From positions 1 to 64,000 of the forward strand of contig JACERY010000001.1 of the NCBI GenBank assembly GCA_013912105.1: a stretch of 64,000 nt of DNA. The letters are read 5' to 3'. Numbering within the stretch: the stretch's first letter is position 1; each line of letters starts with the position of its first letter. The notes under the pieces were generated by a model. It was given only the letters and a program-made list of their open reading frames with translations, did no database searches and had not been told where the DNA came from. Below, piece by piece: positions 38,593 to 49,395 of this stretch. This DNA comes from Acidimicrobiales bacterium (GTDB lineage: Bacteria; Actinomycetota; Acidimicrobiia; Acidimicrobiales; UBA8592). Made by a program: the position numbers and the translations under genes.

Positions 38593-40532
38593 TGAAGCTC
38601 CTTCAGTTCTACAAAATAGTCTAACGCTTCAGGGTTTGCTAACGCCTCTGTATTGCTTACTGAGCTACCTTCTGCGACAGCCTTAACTGCAAGTTCAGAT
38701 AATTTTCCACTTCTAGTTCTTGGCAAGTCGGGAACCGAAATAATAAGGGAAGGGACGTGTCTCGGAGAAGCCTGTTCTCGAAGAGAGCTTTTAATTTTTC
38801 TTTTTAATTCTTCGTCTAAAGTAGCCGATTCTGAAACAATTACGAAAAGAACAATTCTGTTATCACCTTCCCATTCTTGTGAGATGACTACGCTTTCGCT
38901 AATTTCCGAAAAGGAATCAACAATATTATAAATTTCTGCCGTACCTATTCTGACTCCCCCCGGATTTAACGTAGTATCAGATCTTCCGTGGATAACCACA
39001 CCATTTGTCGCAGTCCACTCTGCAAAATCACCTTGGTGCCATTTCCCTAGATACTTTTCAAAATACGCTTTGTTATACTTTTCCCCAGCCTCATCGTTTA
39101 GAAAGGATAAGGGCATTGATGGGAAAGGTGTGTTACTAACTAATTCTCCTTGTTGCCCCTTCCCCAAGGGATCCCCGTTCTCATTGAGTATCTCTATCCC
39201 CACTCCTAAAGCTGACTTTTGAATTTCTCCTCGATGGACTGGACCTGTTGGGTCCCCTCCCACTAGGCACCCACATAGATCTGTTCCTCCAGACATAGAT
39301 TGCAAATGAATGTTTGTTTTAATGCTGCTATAGACATAATCAAATGCTTCGGCTGAAAGAGTGGACCCCGTAGAACAGATTGTTCTTAAACTTGATAAAT
39401 CATGACTATCTACAGGTGAAATCCTAGCTTTAGAGCATGAATCTAAATATTTCGCAGAAATACCGAAAAGGGTTGTGGATGTCTGATCAACTAAATCAAA
39501 AAGGGAATACGGGGTTGGATAGAACGGGGAGCCATCATAGAGCACAACTGTTGCTTTACTTGCTAGGGCACTGGCTAACCAATTCCACATCATCCATCCT
39601 GCAGTTGTGTAGTAAAAGACTCTATCTCCGGGTTTGATATCACATTGAAGTCCGTGCTCAACTAGATGTTTGATTAAGACACCTCCGGAACGATGAACGA
39701 TACATTTTGGTTTACCTGTTGTTCCGGATGAATAAAGAATGTACCAAGGATGGTTAAATTCTTGTCGGACAAACTTCACGTCCCTAGCGGTATATTGCTC
39801 GACGAAATTTCTCCAAGATAAATTATTTTCACCAATTTCTATAGGGTCTTTATCAAGATACGGGATAACAATCGTGCCCTGCAACGTCGGCAGCCCAGAG
39901 ACAACGTCATGCAACCGTTCCGTGCACGAAAACCATTTTCCTCCATAGGGATATTGATCTGTTGCAAAAAGAACTTTAGGTTCAACCTGACTAAATCGAT
40001 CAAGAAGTCCCTTAGACCCAAAGTCAGGTGAAGCAGAGGTAAAGATCGCTCCGATACTTACAGTTGCGATCATTATAGCTATCGTCTCAGGCCTATTTGG
40101 AAGCCAGGCAGCCACAGAGTCACCTTCTTTGACTCCCATTTCAATTAAACCCTGTTGTATTACTGACACATATCCATGAAGCTCCGCCCATGTTAATTTA
40201 AGTGTTTCGCCTGTTTCGCTGTGCCAGATAATTGCTAATGTTTCATCATTTCTTTGTAAGAGATTTTCTGCAATATTAATTTCAGAATCTGAGAAAAAAA
40301 CTGTGTCCTGAAATAACTTCCCCTTGGTGATGACTTTAGATCCTTTGGTCCCGATCATGCCGAGATAGTCCCATGCGTGTGACCAAAATTCTTCTGGGTA
40401 GTCTGTACTCCAATTATGAATCGCGTCATAGTTTGGCAGCTCGTGATTAAACCTGTTTTCAGCTGTTCGAGCAAAGTCCATTAATCGCGATTCTTGCCTA
40501 GCTTTTTTAGTTGGTTCCCAAATCTGACTCAC
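38589..40532 (-). CDS. Acetoacetyl-CoA synthetase
   Basis: [44 protein letters not shown]-type motif, 647 aa typical of AACS. Confidence 0.92.
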   Translation of the reverse strand: [647 protein letters not shown]

Positions 40533-40592
40533 ATATATATCATAGTGTTAGGCAGATCTTCAGATGCATGAAATCCAGCAAGGTAATTTAAA

Positions 40593-40667
<75 letters not shown>

Positions 40668-40714
40668 TATTGGTTTTATAGGCTACCTAGAGAAGTACTG
40701 ATCAGGGAGAATCT

Positions 40715-41221
40715 TTACAGGCTTTCTGTGCCAGTAGCAGCATAACCCAAGCTAGGAGCCTCAAAGGTTTCGTAATAGCTATGCTTAGCTTGATCAACCA
40801 AACGCTGGTAGTGGACGAGTGCTAGAACATACCCGAATAAAGCTGCGTCGGAGAATAGATGAAGTGCTATGAAACTTCCACCTGCGACTATCGCTAGGAG
40901 AAGCGTAAAGGTCACTAGTCCTATAAGCGAGAACAGGACTTTTCTTCGCCTAATACGTGCTTGTTCACTTGTTATTTCCATGGGATTTATCCCCTTTTGT
41001 CTCATATCGAGCGGAGGCTCGACTAACGAATGTCCTGGTTGATGCGAATATCCCCATATATTTTGATTACCTCGAAGGGGAACCACTTCTGCTCTTGCGA
41101 TTCTTCTAAATCGCAATCGGCCGGAGAATTGATTACCTAGCATTGATGGAGAAGCTATACGGTTACGAAGCCAATAGACCCCTGCCCCTAACCATAGAAT
41201 AGCTAACGCAATTAACAGCAC
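40715..41221 (-). CDS. Three-TM membrane protein, possible GlpR-like gephyrin receptor
   Basis: TM near residues 2-20, soluble loop of about 75 aa, RRRKVLFSLIGL then two TMs; last gene after moeA-moaA-moaC. Confidence 0.5.
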   Translation of the reverse strand: MLLIALAILWLGAGVYWLRNRIASPSMLGNQFSGRLRFRRIARAEVVPLRGNQNIWGYSHQPGHSLVEPPLDMRQKGINPMEITSEQARIRRRKVLFSLIGLVTFTLLLAIVAGGSFIALHLFSDAALFGYVLALVHYQRLVDQAKHSYYETFEAPSLGYAATGTESL

Positions 41222-41358
41222 CGCTCCACCAAATCCTCTCGGCTGTACTATTAAAATTTTTGCATTATTTCGTTGCTTATTGGTGGATAGTCAAAGGAAT
41301 TTTTTAGAGCTTGATCTTTCTACGAAAATAGTGGCTATTGCCGATGAAAAGAAACTTT

Positions 41359-41835
41359 TTAACGTCGTTTATAAGGCCCAGATTTTCCACCCGTCTTCTC
41401 AATCAAGGTTATTTCAGAAATCACCATTTCTTTATCAACGCTTTTGCACATGTCGTAAATAGTTAAAGCAGCTACAGAACATGCGGTTAGCGCTTCCATT
41501 TCTACACCTGTTTGACTGATGGTAGTGACCTGCGCCTCAATAGAGATATTACTTTCATGATTACTAAAATTAATTTCGACTGTGTTGAGCATGAGCGGAT
41601 GGCAAAGAGGTATCAGTTCTGAGGTTTTTTTTGCGGCTTGTATCCCTGCGACTCTAGCGATAGCAAAAACATCTCCTTTAGTTATTGTCCCCTGAGTTAG
41701 AGAATCCAGAGTTTCTTGAGACATATTGACTTGTGCTCTGGCGATAGCCTTTCGTGAAGTCGGTTCCTTTGAACCAACATCCACCATCCTGGCTTCACCC
41801 TTATCATTAAGGTGCGTAAAATCTTGGCCACCCAT
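41359..41835 (-). CDS. moaC: Cyclic pyranopterin monophosphate synthase
   Basis: [58 protein letters not shown]. Confidence 0.96.
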   Translation of the reverse strand: MGGQDFTHLNDKGEARMVDVGSKEPTSRKAIARAQVNMSQETLDSLTQGTITKGDVFAIARVAGIQAAKKTSELIPLCHPLMLNTVEINFSNHESNISIEAQVTTISQTGVEMEALTACSVAALTIYDMCKSVDKEMVISEITLIEKTGGKSGPYKRR

Positions 41836-41837
41836 TC

Positions 41838-42821
41838 CTACCCGCCTATCTGCGACATAGATTTACTTGGCCTTATAAATACAGTTTGTCCAATTTGGTG
41901 ACCGGCCCACTTTTCTTTCACGCCCCGAAGTAGGAGTTCAGCGATATCATCATCGTTCGCTTCGCCTCGCAGGAGTTCTTTGAGGTCGTAATCTTTTAAA
42001 CCAAAAAGGCAGTTACGAAACTTGCCATCAGCTGTTAGCCGAATACGGTCGCATGACTCACAAAATGCATCTGAAACAGTTCCAATTACGCCTACTTCAC
42101 CTTCGCCATCTTCGTACTTCCATCTGGCAGCAGGTGAATTACCCCTCTCAATAGGGATAAGTCCATGTGCTCTGGAAATCGTTTTGAGAATCTCGTCTAA
42201 CGGAACTACTTTTCTTTCGTCCCAAGCTTCATCGGCATCGAGAGGCATGAACTCAATAAATCTGACGACCACTCCTTTTGAACGACCAAATTCAACAAAA
42301 TCTAAGATCTCATCATCATTGATTCCTCTCATGACTACCATATTTATTTTTACAGGGTCGAATCCGGCTTCTATTGCAGTGGATATCCCATCAAGAACTT
42401 CTTTAAGATTGTCTCTTCGTGTTAACGCAGTAAATCTTTCAGAGCGCAAAGAGTCCAGTGAAATATTAATTCTTTCAAGACCTGCTTCTCGTAACCGGTT
42501 TGCTGATAGCGAAAGCGTTGCCCCATTCGTAGTCATTGACAAGTCAACTTTTAATCTCGATAGACGGTTTATTAGGTCATCTAAGTTTGCTCTAACTGTT
42601 GGCTCACCTCCAGTGAGTCGAATGCTTTCAATACCGAACCTTTTAACCAACAAACTTGCAATTCGTTCTATTTCTTCAAAAGTGAGGATTTCTTCTCTCG
42701 GAGTCCAATCCAATCCGTCTTCCGGCATGCAATACGTGCAACGGAAGTTACAGCGATCTGTAATCGAAATCCGAAGGTCCTTATGGATTCTTCCGAAGGT
42801 ATCTATAAGTTGTTGCCTCAT
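41838..42821 (-). CDS. moaA: GTP 3',8-cyclase
   Basis: Radical [13 protein letters not shown], second cluster [21 protein letters not shown]-terminal GG. Confidence 0.96.
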   Translation of the reverse strand: MRQQLIDTFGRIHKDLRISITDRCNFRCTYCMPEDGLDWTPREEILTFEEIERIASLLVKRFGIESIRLTGGEPTVRANLDDLINRLSRLKVDLSMTTNGATLSLSANRLREAGLERINISLDSLRSERFTALTRRDNLKEVLDGISTAIEAGFDPVKINMVVMRGINDDEILDFVEFGRSKGVVVRFIEFMPLDADEAWDERKVVPLDEILKTISRAHGLIPIERGNSPAARWKYEDGEGEVGVIGTVSDAFCESCDRIRLTADGKFRNCLFGLKDYDLKELLRGEANDDDIAELLLRGVKEKWAGHQIGQTVFIRPSKSMSQIGG

Positions 42822-42846
42822 ATGAACTTCATGCTAGCGCCAACTG

Positions 42847-44058
42847 TTAATCAAGGACGAAAAATTCCAAGGAAGAACCCTCTTCTACGCTATCTCCATC
42901 TGGAAGAATAGCTAGAGCATTCGCTTCCGCCATTCCTGTTAATTGATGCGAGCCTTGCCGTTTCGCTGAATAGATTTTAGGGGGGTTCTGATCAATAGCA
43001 GCTACAGCTCGAACGAAATGCGTTTTTCCATCTTTCTTTCGACTAAATGTTCCCTTTGCTTCTCCAGTTAAATAATTTGGAAATAACTTCGCCCGACCCA
43101 TCATTTTCTTTAAAGCTGGCTTAGCTAAAAGTTCATATGAAACCATAGAAGATACTGGATTTCCTGGAAGTCCAAAAACTGGTTTCGTATCAACAACTCC
43201 AAACGCAAATGGTTTAGCCGGTTTAATAGCTATCTGCATCCAGCGCATATCCCCAATTCGACTTAGGACGAGTTTGACATAATCGTAGTCCCCCATACTG
43301 ACGCCCCCGGTTGTAATAATTGCATCACAAGTTTCAGTAGCAGTTTTTATTGTTTCTTCTATAGCGGATTCATCGTCAGAAACTAGACCAAGATCAATGG
43401 CTTCAAAACCATCTCTTTCAAGAAGCGAAATAAGTGAAAATCGGTTGGAGTCTCGTATCTGACCTGGCTTTAGAGCTGCAGGACCTTCAATAAGTTCATC
43501 ACCTGTTGAGAAGACAGCGATCTTTGGTTTCCTAAAAGTCTGGATTTCGTAAATCCCTAAACTAGCGAGTAAACCTAGATGCGCTGGGTTGAGAAAGGTT
43601 CCTTCTGGGATTACAAGATCATTTGGTAGAAGATCTTCACCGGAGTGACGTATGTGGTCTCCAAGTGCAACAGCTTTTAAGATTTTTACCTTGCCTTCTT
43701 CTACTAGCGGTTCTGACCATTCAACCATTACAACGGCATCAGCCCCTTTAGGAATTGGGGCTCCTGTCATAATTTTTGAACACTCACCTCGTCTAATTGT
43801 TTGTGACGTTGAGCTACCTGCAGCAATTGATTCTAGAACTGTCAAAGCAATCGGGGATTCATCACTCGCCTCATGCGTATCAGATGCGATCACTGCGTAC
43901 CCATCAACTGCAGTGTTATCGAAGGGTGGCACGCTTTCATTTGAAATTATTGACTCAGCTGTGACCCGCCCTCTGGATTTCAATAAATCTACTCGTTCAG
44001 AGTCTAATCTTTGAACGGTTTCGAGAACATAACTACTGGCTTCTTGTAAAGGGATCAT
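42847..44058 (-). CDS. moeA: Molybdopterin molybdotransferase (gephyrin-like)
   Basis: PPFDNTAVDGYAV, GECSKIMTGAPIPKGADAVVMVE, TGDELIEGP, FGLPGNPVSSMVSYE. Confidence 0.95.
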   Translation of the reverse strand: MIPLQEASSYVLETVQRLDSERVDLLKSRGRVTAESIISNESVPPFDNTAVDGYAVIASDTHEASDESPIALTVLESIAAGSSTSQTIRRGECSKIMTGAPIPKGADAVVMVEWSEPLVEEGKVKILKAVALGDHIRHSGEDLLPNDLVIPEGTFLNPAHLGLLASLGIYEIQTFRKPKIAVFSTGDELIEGPAALKPGQIRDSNRFSLISLLERDGFEAIDLGLVSDDESAIEETIKTATETCDAIITTGGVSMGDYDYVKLVLSRIGDMRWMQIAIKPAKPFAFGVVDTKPVFGLPGNPVSSMVSYELLAKPALKKMMGRAKLFPNYLTGEAKGTFSRKKDGKTHFVRAVAAIDQNPPKIYSAKRQGSHQLTGMAEANALAILPDGDSVEEGSSLEFFVLD

Positions 44059-44113
44059 ATTGACAATATTAACAAATGCTCAATCCTGTTAGGCACTTGA
44101 CGACCTTTAAGGG

Positions 44114-44710
44114 TTGTATCATGAGTATGTGACATGGTGGTGGTTTCTCGTTCCTATAAGTTATTTTATTGGGATTTTTCCGACAGCGCATATTGTTGCT
44201 GGGTTTGTGGGTCACGACCCCACTATGGAAGGATCTGGCAATCCAGGGGCTTCTAACGTTTACCGAGTTGCTGGGAAGAAAGCGGGAGTAGTTGTACTGC
44301 TTGGAGACTTACTAAAAGGCCTAGTTCCTGCTCTTGCTTGTTTTTTCATTGAGGGACGTTTTCTAGGCTTAGTCGCTGGCTGTGCAGCAATGTTAGGTCA
44401 TATTTTTCCAATCACGCGAAAAATGAATGGCGGAAAAGGCGTAGCAACTTTAGGCGGGGTAGGTATTGCCTTATATCCATTGGTTGGGATAGTGGCTGTC
44501 TGTATTTGGATACCTATTATGAAACTATTTAGGAGAGCATCAATTGGTTCATTGACCATGATCGCTATCTTCCCATTTGGGGCACTAATATCCTCTGGAG
44601 GGTCGTGGAGAGAGTTCGGAATTGCGAGCGGAGCATCACTTCTTGTTTTGTCAAGGCATTCGGAGAATATCAGTCGATTGCGTCGTGGTGAAGAAGAAGT
44701 TATTGATTAA
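44114..44710 (+). CDS. plsY: Glycerol-3-phosphate acyltransferase PlsY
   Basis: GSGNPGASNVYRVAGKKAGVVVLLGDLLKG, AMLGHIFP, NGGKGVAT. Confidence 0.92.
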   Translation: MYHEYVTWWWFLVPISYFIGIFPTAHIVAGFVGHDPTMEGSGNPGASNVYRVAGKKAGVVVLLGDLLKGLVPALACFFIEGRFLGLVAGCAAMLGHIFPITRKMNGGKGVATLGGVGIALYPLVGIVAVCIWIPIMKLFRRASIGSLTMIAIFPFGALISSGGSWREFGIASGASLLVLSRHSENISRLRRGEEEVID

Positions 44711-44783
44711 AGAAATCTCACGGTAGAGTTCCTCTTTGTAAATATTTACAGAATAAACATCAAACTTACTATGGAGATATGAC

Positions 44784-45113
44784 GTGCCAACCTACGATTA
44801 TCGGTGCGAAACTTGCGAAAATATTTTCGAAGTCTTCCAATCTTTTTCCGAAGACCCGTTAACGACATGCCCACCTGAGAAATGTGAAGGTTCAGGTCAA
44901 GGTTCAGTAAAGAAGATTTTCTCAGCACCTGGAATAGCTTTTAAAGGATCAGGTTTCTATAAAAACGATAGTAGGTCTAAGGGGTCTTCATCCAAAACAG
45001 GAGCCAGCCAAAAGTCAACTTCTACGGAAACCTCAGCAGATAAAAACCCAGTTTCTGATAAGCCGAAAAAAGCTGAAAGCGCAACTCCATCTTCTTCAAG
45101 CAAAAAAGATTAA
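44784..45113 (+). CDS. FmdB-family zinc ribbon protein
   Basis: MPTYDYRCETCENIFEVFQSF...CPPEKCEG; Ser/Lys-rich tail. Confidence 0.85.
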   Translation: MPTYDYRCETCENIFEVFQSFSEDPLTTCPPEKCEGSGQGSVKKIFSAPGIAFKGSGFYKNDSRSKGSSSKTGASQKSTSTETSADKNPVSDKPKKAESATPSSSSKKD

Positions 45114-45115
45114 AC

Positions 45116-46063
45116 CTAGAAAAATCCAATTGAAATCAACAGAAAAGCTACTAAGCCAGCGAGTATTCTGTAGTAACCGAAGACTGCGAAACTTCGTTTC
45201 TCAAGCCATCCCACCATCCAACGTACTGAAAGAATCGCAGAAGAAAAAGCTACCACTAGCCCAATTGTTGGAGAGAGGTAACCAAAGTTATTGATAATTT
45301 CTTGACCATCATTACCGATTTCGTAAATAGTTGCTGCTGTTAGGGTCACAAACCCTAGAAGGAAACTAAATTCGACTGCTGCTTTAAGCGACATGCCAAT
45401 CAGTACACCAGCGACAATAGTGACAAGGCTTCTGCTGACCCCCGGCCACAGCGCTAAGGATTGCACGAAACCAATTATTAGAGCTTGATTTAGACTTAGA
45501 TTTTCTAAGACAATCCCTTCTTCTTGAAATAGTCGTTTTCTCTGAACAAATAAGATGCTTGCTCCCCCGACTATCCAAGCTGCAGCGACAGGTGTCAGTC
45601 CATAAAGTTCATCCTTGACAAAATCAGCAGCAATATAACCAATCAAAGCAGTTGGAATGAACGCAACGATAAGAGCGTTGAGTATTCTTCGCCCATCGCT
45701 ATTATTACCTCGAAGGCCTTGGAACATTTGTTTAAGGCGGTTTCGATACAGAACTGCGACTGCGAAAATAGCTCCAATTTGAATACTAATGATATAGCTG
45801 TCAATTGCTTTTTCTGTAGTTTGAGTTTGTCCCAAATCCAGAATTTCCTTCGTTGCTAGCAGGTGTCCGGTTGAACTAATCGGAAGGAACTCGGTTAAGC
45901 CCTCAACAATACCTAAAATAATTGCTTGCCAAAGAGCCAAGTTATCACTTGATGCAGCGTTGTTAGCCCCGAAAGCAGGATCTACAAACAAGAATAAAAA
46001 TAGAGCCATTACAACAACAGTTGTTAAAGCCCTTTTGGTTTTCTCGGTTTCTTTAAATGTCAT
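45116..46063 (-). CDS. uppP: Undecaprenyl-diphosphatase
   Basis: ILGIVEGLTEFLPISSTGHLLATKEILDLGQ, SLALWPGVSRSLVTI. Confidence 0.95.
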   Translation of the reverse strand: MTFKETEKTKRALTTVVVMALFLFLFVDPAFGANNAASSDNLALWQAIILGIVEGLTEFLPISSTGHLLATKEILDLGQTQTTEKAIDSYIISIQIGAIFAVAVLYRNRLKQMFQGLRGNNSDGRRILNALIVAFIPTALIGYIAADFVKDELYGLTPVAAAWIVGGASILFVQRKRLFQEEGIVLENLSLNQALIIGFVQSLALWPGVSRSLVTIVAGVLIGMSLKAAVEFSFLLGFVTLTAATIYEIGNDGQEIINNFGYLSPTIGLVVAFSSAILSVRWMVGWLEKRSFAVFGYYRILAGLVAFLLISIGFF

Positions 46064-46119
46064 TTCGTTTCAATTTCCCAGTCTGGTAAATACTAGGTTG
46101 ATGAAGTACCTTCGTGTCC

Positions 46120-47463
46120 TCAGACCCCAGAAACTGTTACATCACCCACAACTAGAGACACTCCAGATGCTCGCATTGGAAGTCTTTCAAGATCGCTACC
46201 TATATCTTGAACTTCAAGAAGCATCCGCTGAAGCGTCGAAGCTATTGTAATCTCCCTTACCGGCTCGGAAAGTTGTCCATTTCTAATTTGGATACCTTCT
46301 GCCCCTACAGAAAAGTCTCCGCTAATTGGGTTTACCCCAGAGTGAAGACCCGCTACTCCTTGGATCAAGATCCCTTCTTGGATACTTTCAATTAGCTTTT
46401 CCTGTGTCATAGATCCTGGGATTAGTGAGAGCGCTAGAGACCCGACACCCGGTGAAGAATTATAACTTCGAACTGCTGATCCAGTTGAGACCGTGTTTAG
46501 CGCACGGGCGGTATAGCTATTGTGGAGAAAACTTTCTAACTTTCCGTTATCAATAAGTATGTTTTTTCTGCTGGCTAGGCCTTCTCCATCTACTTCAGTA
46601 GCAGTAAACGCATTAGGATCTGTTGGATCATCAACCAGAGTAAGTAAATTCGAAGCGATTAACTCTCCTTCTCTATCAGCAAATAGCGACCTTCCTTTTA
46701 GAAGTGATTCTCCACTGAATGTTGATCCGATAATTCCTAAGAATTGAGCTGTCACGTAAGGATCGAGAATAACTGTTTGCCTGCCAGATTGCGCTTTTTT
46801 TGCTCCTAGCATTCGTGTTGCTCTATTAGAAGCTTGTGACCCAGCTTTCTCGATATCCAAGAGTTCCGGATCGCGGCCTACTGAATAACCAAATCCTGTT
46901 TGCATATCATTTCCGTCTGAGGCAAGAGATGAGGCAGCTATGTAACACCCACCTTCAAAACTAGAGCGCCGAATTCCGCTTGAGGTGACAATTGCACTTG
47001 CAGAGATAGAGTCAACATATTCCGTGGATTCAACACCCACGATTCTTTGGTCAGAATCTCGTATGTAGGTTTCAAGTTCTTTGGCAAGGGCGATTTTATC
47101 CTCCGTAGGAAAATCGCTGAGTTTAGGGTTATAGAGATCCAATGAGATAGGTTCCACTCCATCTGGTTCGGCTACGGCTACAAATTCGTCATATGTTCCG
47201 AAAGTAGAGTTGTCACGAGCTTCTAAAAGAGTTTCTTTTAAAATTTGATCGTCTAAGGTTCCAGCGTATGCCATCCCTTGGCGACCGTCCTGAATCACCC
47301 TGATTCCTACTCCTTGCGATTCTGATGCAGTGAATGATTCTAATTCAGATTCGTAGACTCTTATTTCCGTTTCTTGTTCGTGGACTGCTACTACTTCTAT
47401 TTGTTCGCCTGCTTTTCCCCAAGAAATTACCTTGTCAGCAGTTGTTAATAATTTCTCTTCCAT
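46120..47463 (-). CDS. TldE/PmbA-family protein
   Basis: Paralogous partner of the adjacent TldD, no HExxxH metal site; C-terminal SPGVGSLALSLIPGSMTQEKLIESIQEGILIQGVAGLHSGVNPISGDFSVGAEGIQIRNG; ATG at 47463 preferred (MEEKLLTTADK). Confidence 0.88.
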   Translation of the reverse strand: MEEKLLTTADKVISWGKAGEQIEVVAVHEQETEIRVYESELESFTASESQGVGIRVIQDGRQGMAYAGTLDDQILKETLLEARDNSTFGTYDEFVAVAEPDGVEPISLDLYNPKLSDFPTEDKIALAKELETYIRDSDQRIVGVESTEYVDSISASAIVTSSGIRRSSFEGGCYIAASSLASDGNDMQTGFGYSVGRDPELLDIEKAGSQASNRATRMLGAKKAQSGRQTVILDPYVTAQFLGIIGSTFSGESLLKGRSLFADREGELIASNLLTLVDDPTDPNAFTATEVDGEGLASRKNILIDNGKLESFLHNSYTARALNTVSTGSAVRSYNSSPGVGSLALSLIPGSMTQEKLIESIQEGILIQGVAGLHSGVNPISGDFSVGAEGIQIRNGQLSEPVREITIASTLQRMLLEVQDIGSDLERLPMRASGVSLVVGDVTVSGV

Positions 47464-47470
47464 TATGACC

Positions 47471-48874
47471 TTAAGCAGCAGTTCCACCGATAGTCATGCT
47501 TTGCACGCGAAGGGTTGGTGTTCCATCTCCAACGGGCACTCCCTGTCCATCTTTTCCGCACGTTCCAGGTGATCCCATTTCAAAATCATTCCCTAAAGCA
47601 TCGATTTGTCTGAGGACTTCAGGTCCATTTCCTATGAGGTTTCCTTCTCTTATGGGCGATGTGATTCTCCCATCTTCGATTAAGTAGGCTTCAGTCATAC
47701 CGAAAACGAAGTCTCCTGTAGCTGTGTTAACTTGACCTCCGCCAAGATGTGCAACGTAAACTCCGTTTGAGGTATCCGCAATGATATCTGCGGGGTCCGT
47801 TTCTCCATTAGCAATATAGGTATTAGTCATCCGAACCATTGGGAGTACTTGGTAGCTTTGCCTTCTACCATTTCCTGTACTTTGCCTCCCTTGACCTCTA
47901 GATCGCAAACCATCCCACATGTAATCCACTAATTGTCCATCTTTAATTAGAGTATTTTTTTGCGCTGGTCTGCCTTCATCATCTATAGCGAAGGCACCCC
48001 ATTCTTTAGACATTGTTCCGTCATCAATAAGAGTAACCAGTTCGCTAGCAACTGTTTCTCCTACTCTGCCTGCGAAAACTGATGCTTGTTTTTTGACTAA
48101 ATCTGCTTCGAGACCATGTCCGCAAGCTTCGTGAAATAGAACGCCCCCGCCTCCACTACCGATAACTACGGGCATGGCTCCACTAGGAGCAGGTCTTGCA
48201 TTTAATTTAGTTAATGCCCGATTAGCAGCTCGTTCGGCTAATTCTTCGATATCGAATTCATCAAAAAGCTCGAAACCGATAGGTCTGCCAGTCGACTCAC
48301 GTCCTGTTTGCATACCCGCATCTCCTGTTGCTACACAAGCGACGGAGAAGAGAGTTCGTACTTGGTCGTCCGAAGCAAAAGTTCCGTCACTGTTTGCGAC
48401 TACGATTCTGCGCCTGGAGTCACCGTATCTAGCTGAAACCTGGGTTATCGCATTGCTTTGACTTCTGGCTACTTCATCTGCTCTTTTTAACAATTCGACT
48501 TTTTTAACTTTTTCCACGCTCTCTGGAAGAGTAAGAACAGGATTTGGTGAAGGGGCCTCTACATCTACAAGCTTTTGGGCTTTTGTCTGCTTTCCTTGAC
48601 TTCGAGCTGCAGCAGCAGCTGACCTTGCAGCCGAAAGTAAACCCAATTCACTTAGATCTGCCGTGTGGGCAAAGCCAGTTGTTTCACCCACTACAACTCT
48701 TATACCAGCGCCTCTATCACGTCCTGAATTCAATTCTTCAACTTTCCCATCGTCGAAATATGCGGATGAGGATTGTTTGTCTTCAACAAATACTTCAGCG
48801 AACTCTCCCCCTGTCTTGAGGGCTTCAGCCAAAGTTTGCTCTAATAATTCTTCGTTTATCATTTCATTTCCCAT
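47471..48874 (-). CDS. tldD: TldD-family metallopeptidase
   Basis: HEACGHGLEADLV metal site, GPEVLRQIDALGNDFEMGSPGTCGKDGQGVPVGDGTPTLRV. Confidence 0.92.
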   Translation of the reverse strand: MGNEMINEELLEQTLAEALKTGGEFAEVFVEDKQSSSAYFDDGKVEELNSGRDRGAGIRVVVGETTGFAHTADLSELGLLSAARSAAAAARSQGKQTKAQKLVDVEAPSPNPVLTLPESVEKVKKVELLKRADEVARSQSNAITQVSARYGDSRRRIVVANSDGTFASDDQVRTLFSVACVATGDAGMQTGRESTGRPIGFELFDEFDIEELAERAANRALTKLNARPAPSGAMPVVIGSGGGGVLFHEACGHGLEADLVKKQASVFAGRVGETVASELVTLIDDGTMSKEWGAFAIDDEGRPAQKNTLIKDGQLVDYMWDGLRSRGQGRQSTGNGRRQSYQVLPMVRMTNTYIANGETDPADIIADTSNGVYVAHLGGGQVNTATGDFVFGMTEAYLIEDGRITSPIREGNLIGNGPEVLRQIDALGNDFEMGSPGTCGKDGQGVPVGDGTPTLRVQSMTIGGTAA

Positions 48875-48948
48875 GCTACAACAGTACTTGGTTTACAACT
48901 ATTTCACCTATCCGACACCAGACTCAACTATGTGCCTATCGTAGCTGT

Positions 48949-49338
48949 ATGACTATGGAACCGCCTATACCAGCTTCTGCAGATTATGTTGTTACGGAAT
49001 TGGATTTAGCTACGGCGTTAACTTCTGGTGATGTTCCGGTATTAGCTACTCCAAGAGTCATCGCATGGTGTGAAGCACAGACTATGAGTGCCGTAAAGGA
49101 CTACATCTCTGAAGAAGAAACAACCGTCGGGATGCGTGTGCGTGTAGATCATGTAAATCCCACCGGGCTTGGAGCAAAGGTTAGGGTCAGTGCGTTATTA
49201 ACTCGTGTCGATGGGCGCAGACTTACTTTCCAAGTAAGTGCTTTTGAGATTCGCGACTCCGATGAACCTCTACAGATTGCTATGGGTCAGGTAACAAGAG
49301 TGATTGTATTCAGAAAACGTTTCTTGGAAAGAGTCTAA
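48949..49338 (+). CDS. FlK-like hotdog thioesterase
   Basis: VLATPRVIAWCEAQTMSAVKDYISEEETTVGMRVRVDHVNPTGLGAKVRVSALL. Confidence 0.82.
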   Translation: MTMEPPIPASADYVVTELDLATALTSGDVPVLATPRVIAWCEAQTMSAVKDYISEEETTVGMRVRVDHVNPTGLGAKVRVSALLTRVDGRRLTFQVSAFEIRDSDEPLQIAMGQVTRVIVFRKRFLERV

Positions 49339-49395
49339 TTTCTCAAGAAACTCTCAAAAAAATCCCTTATTTATAAGGAATTTCTCTAAATTTGT

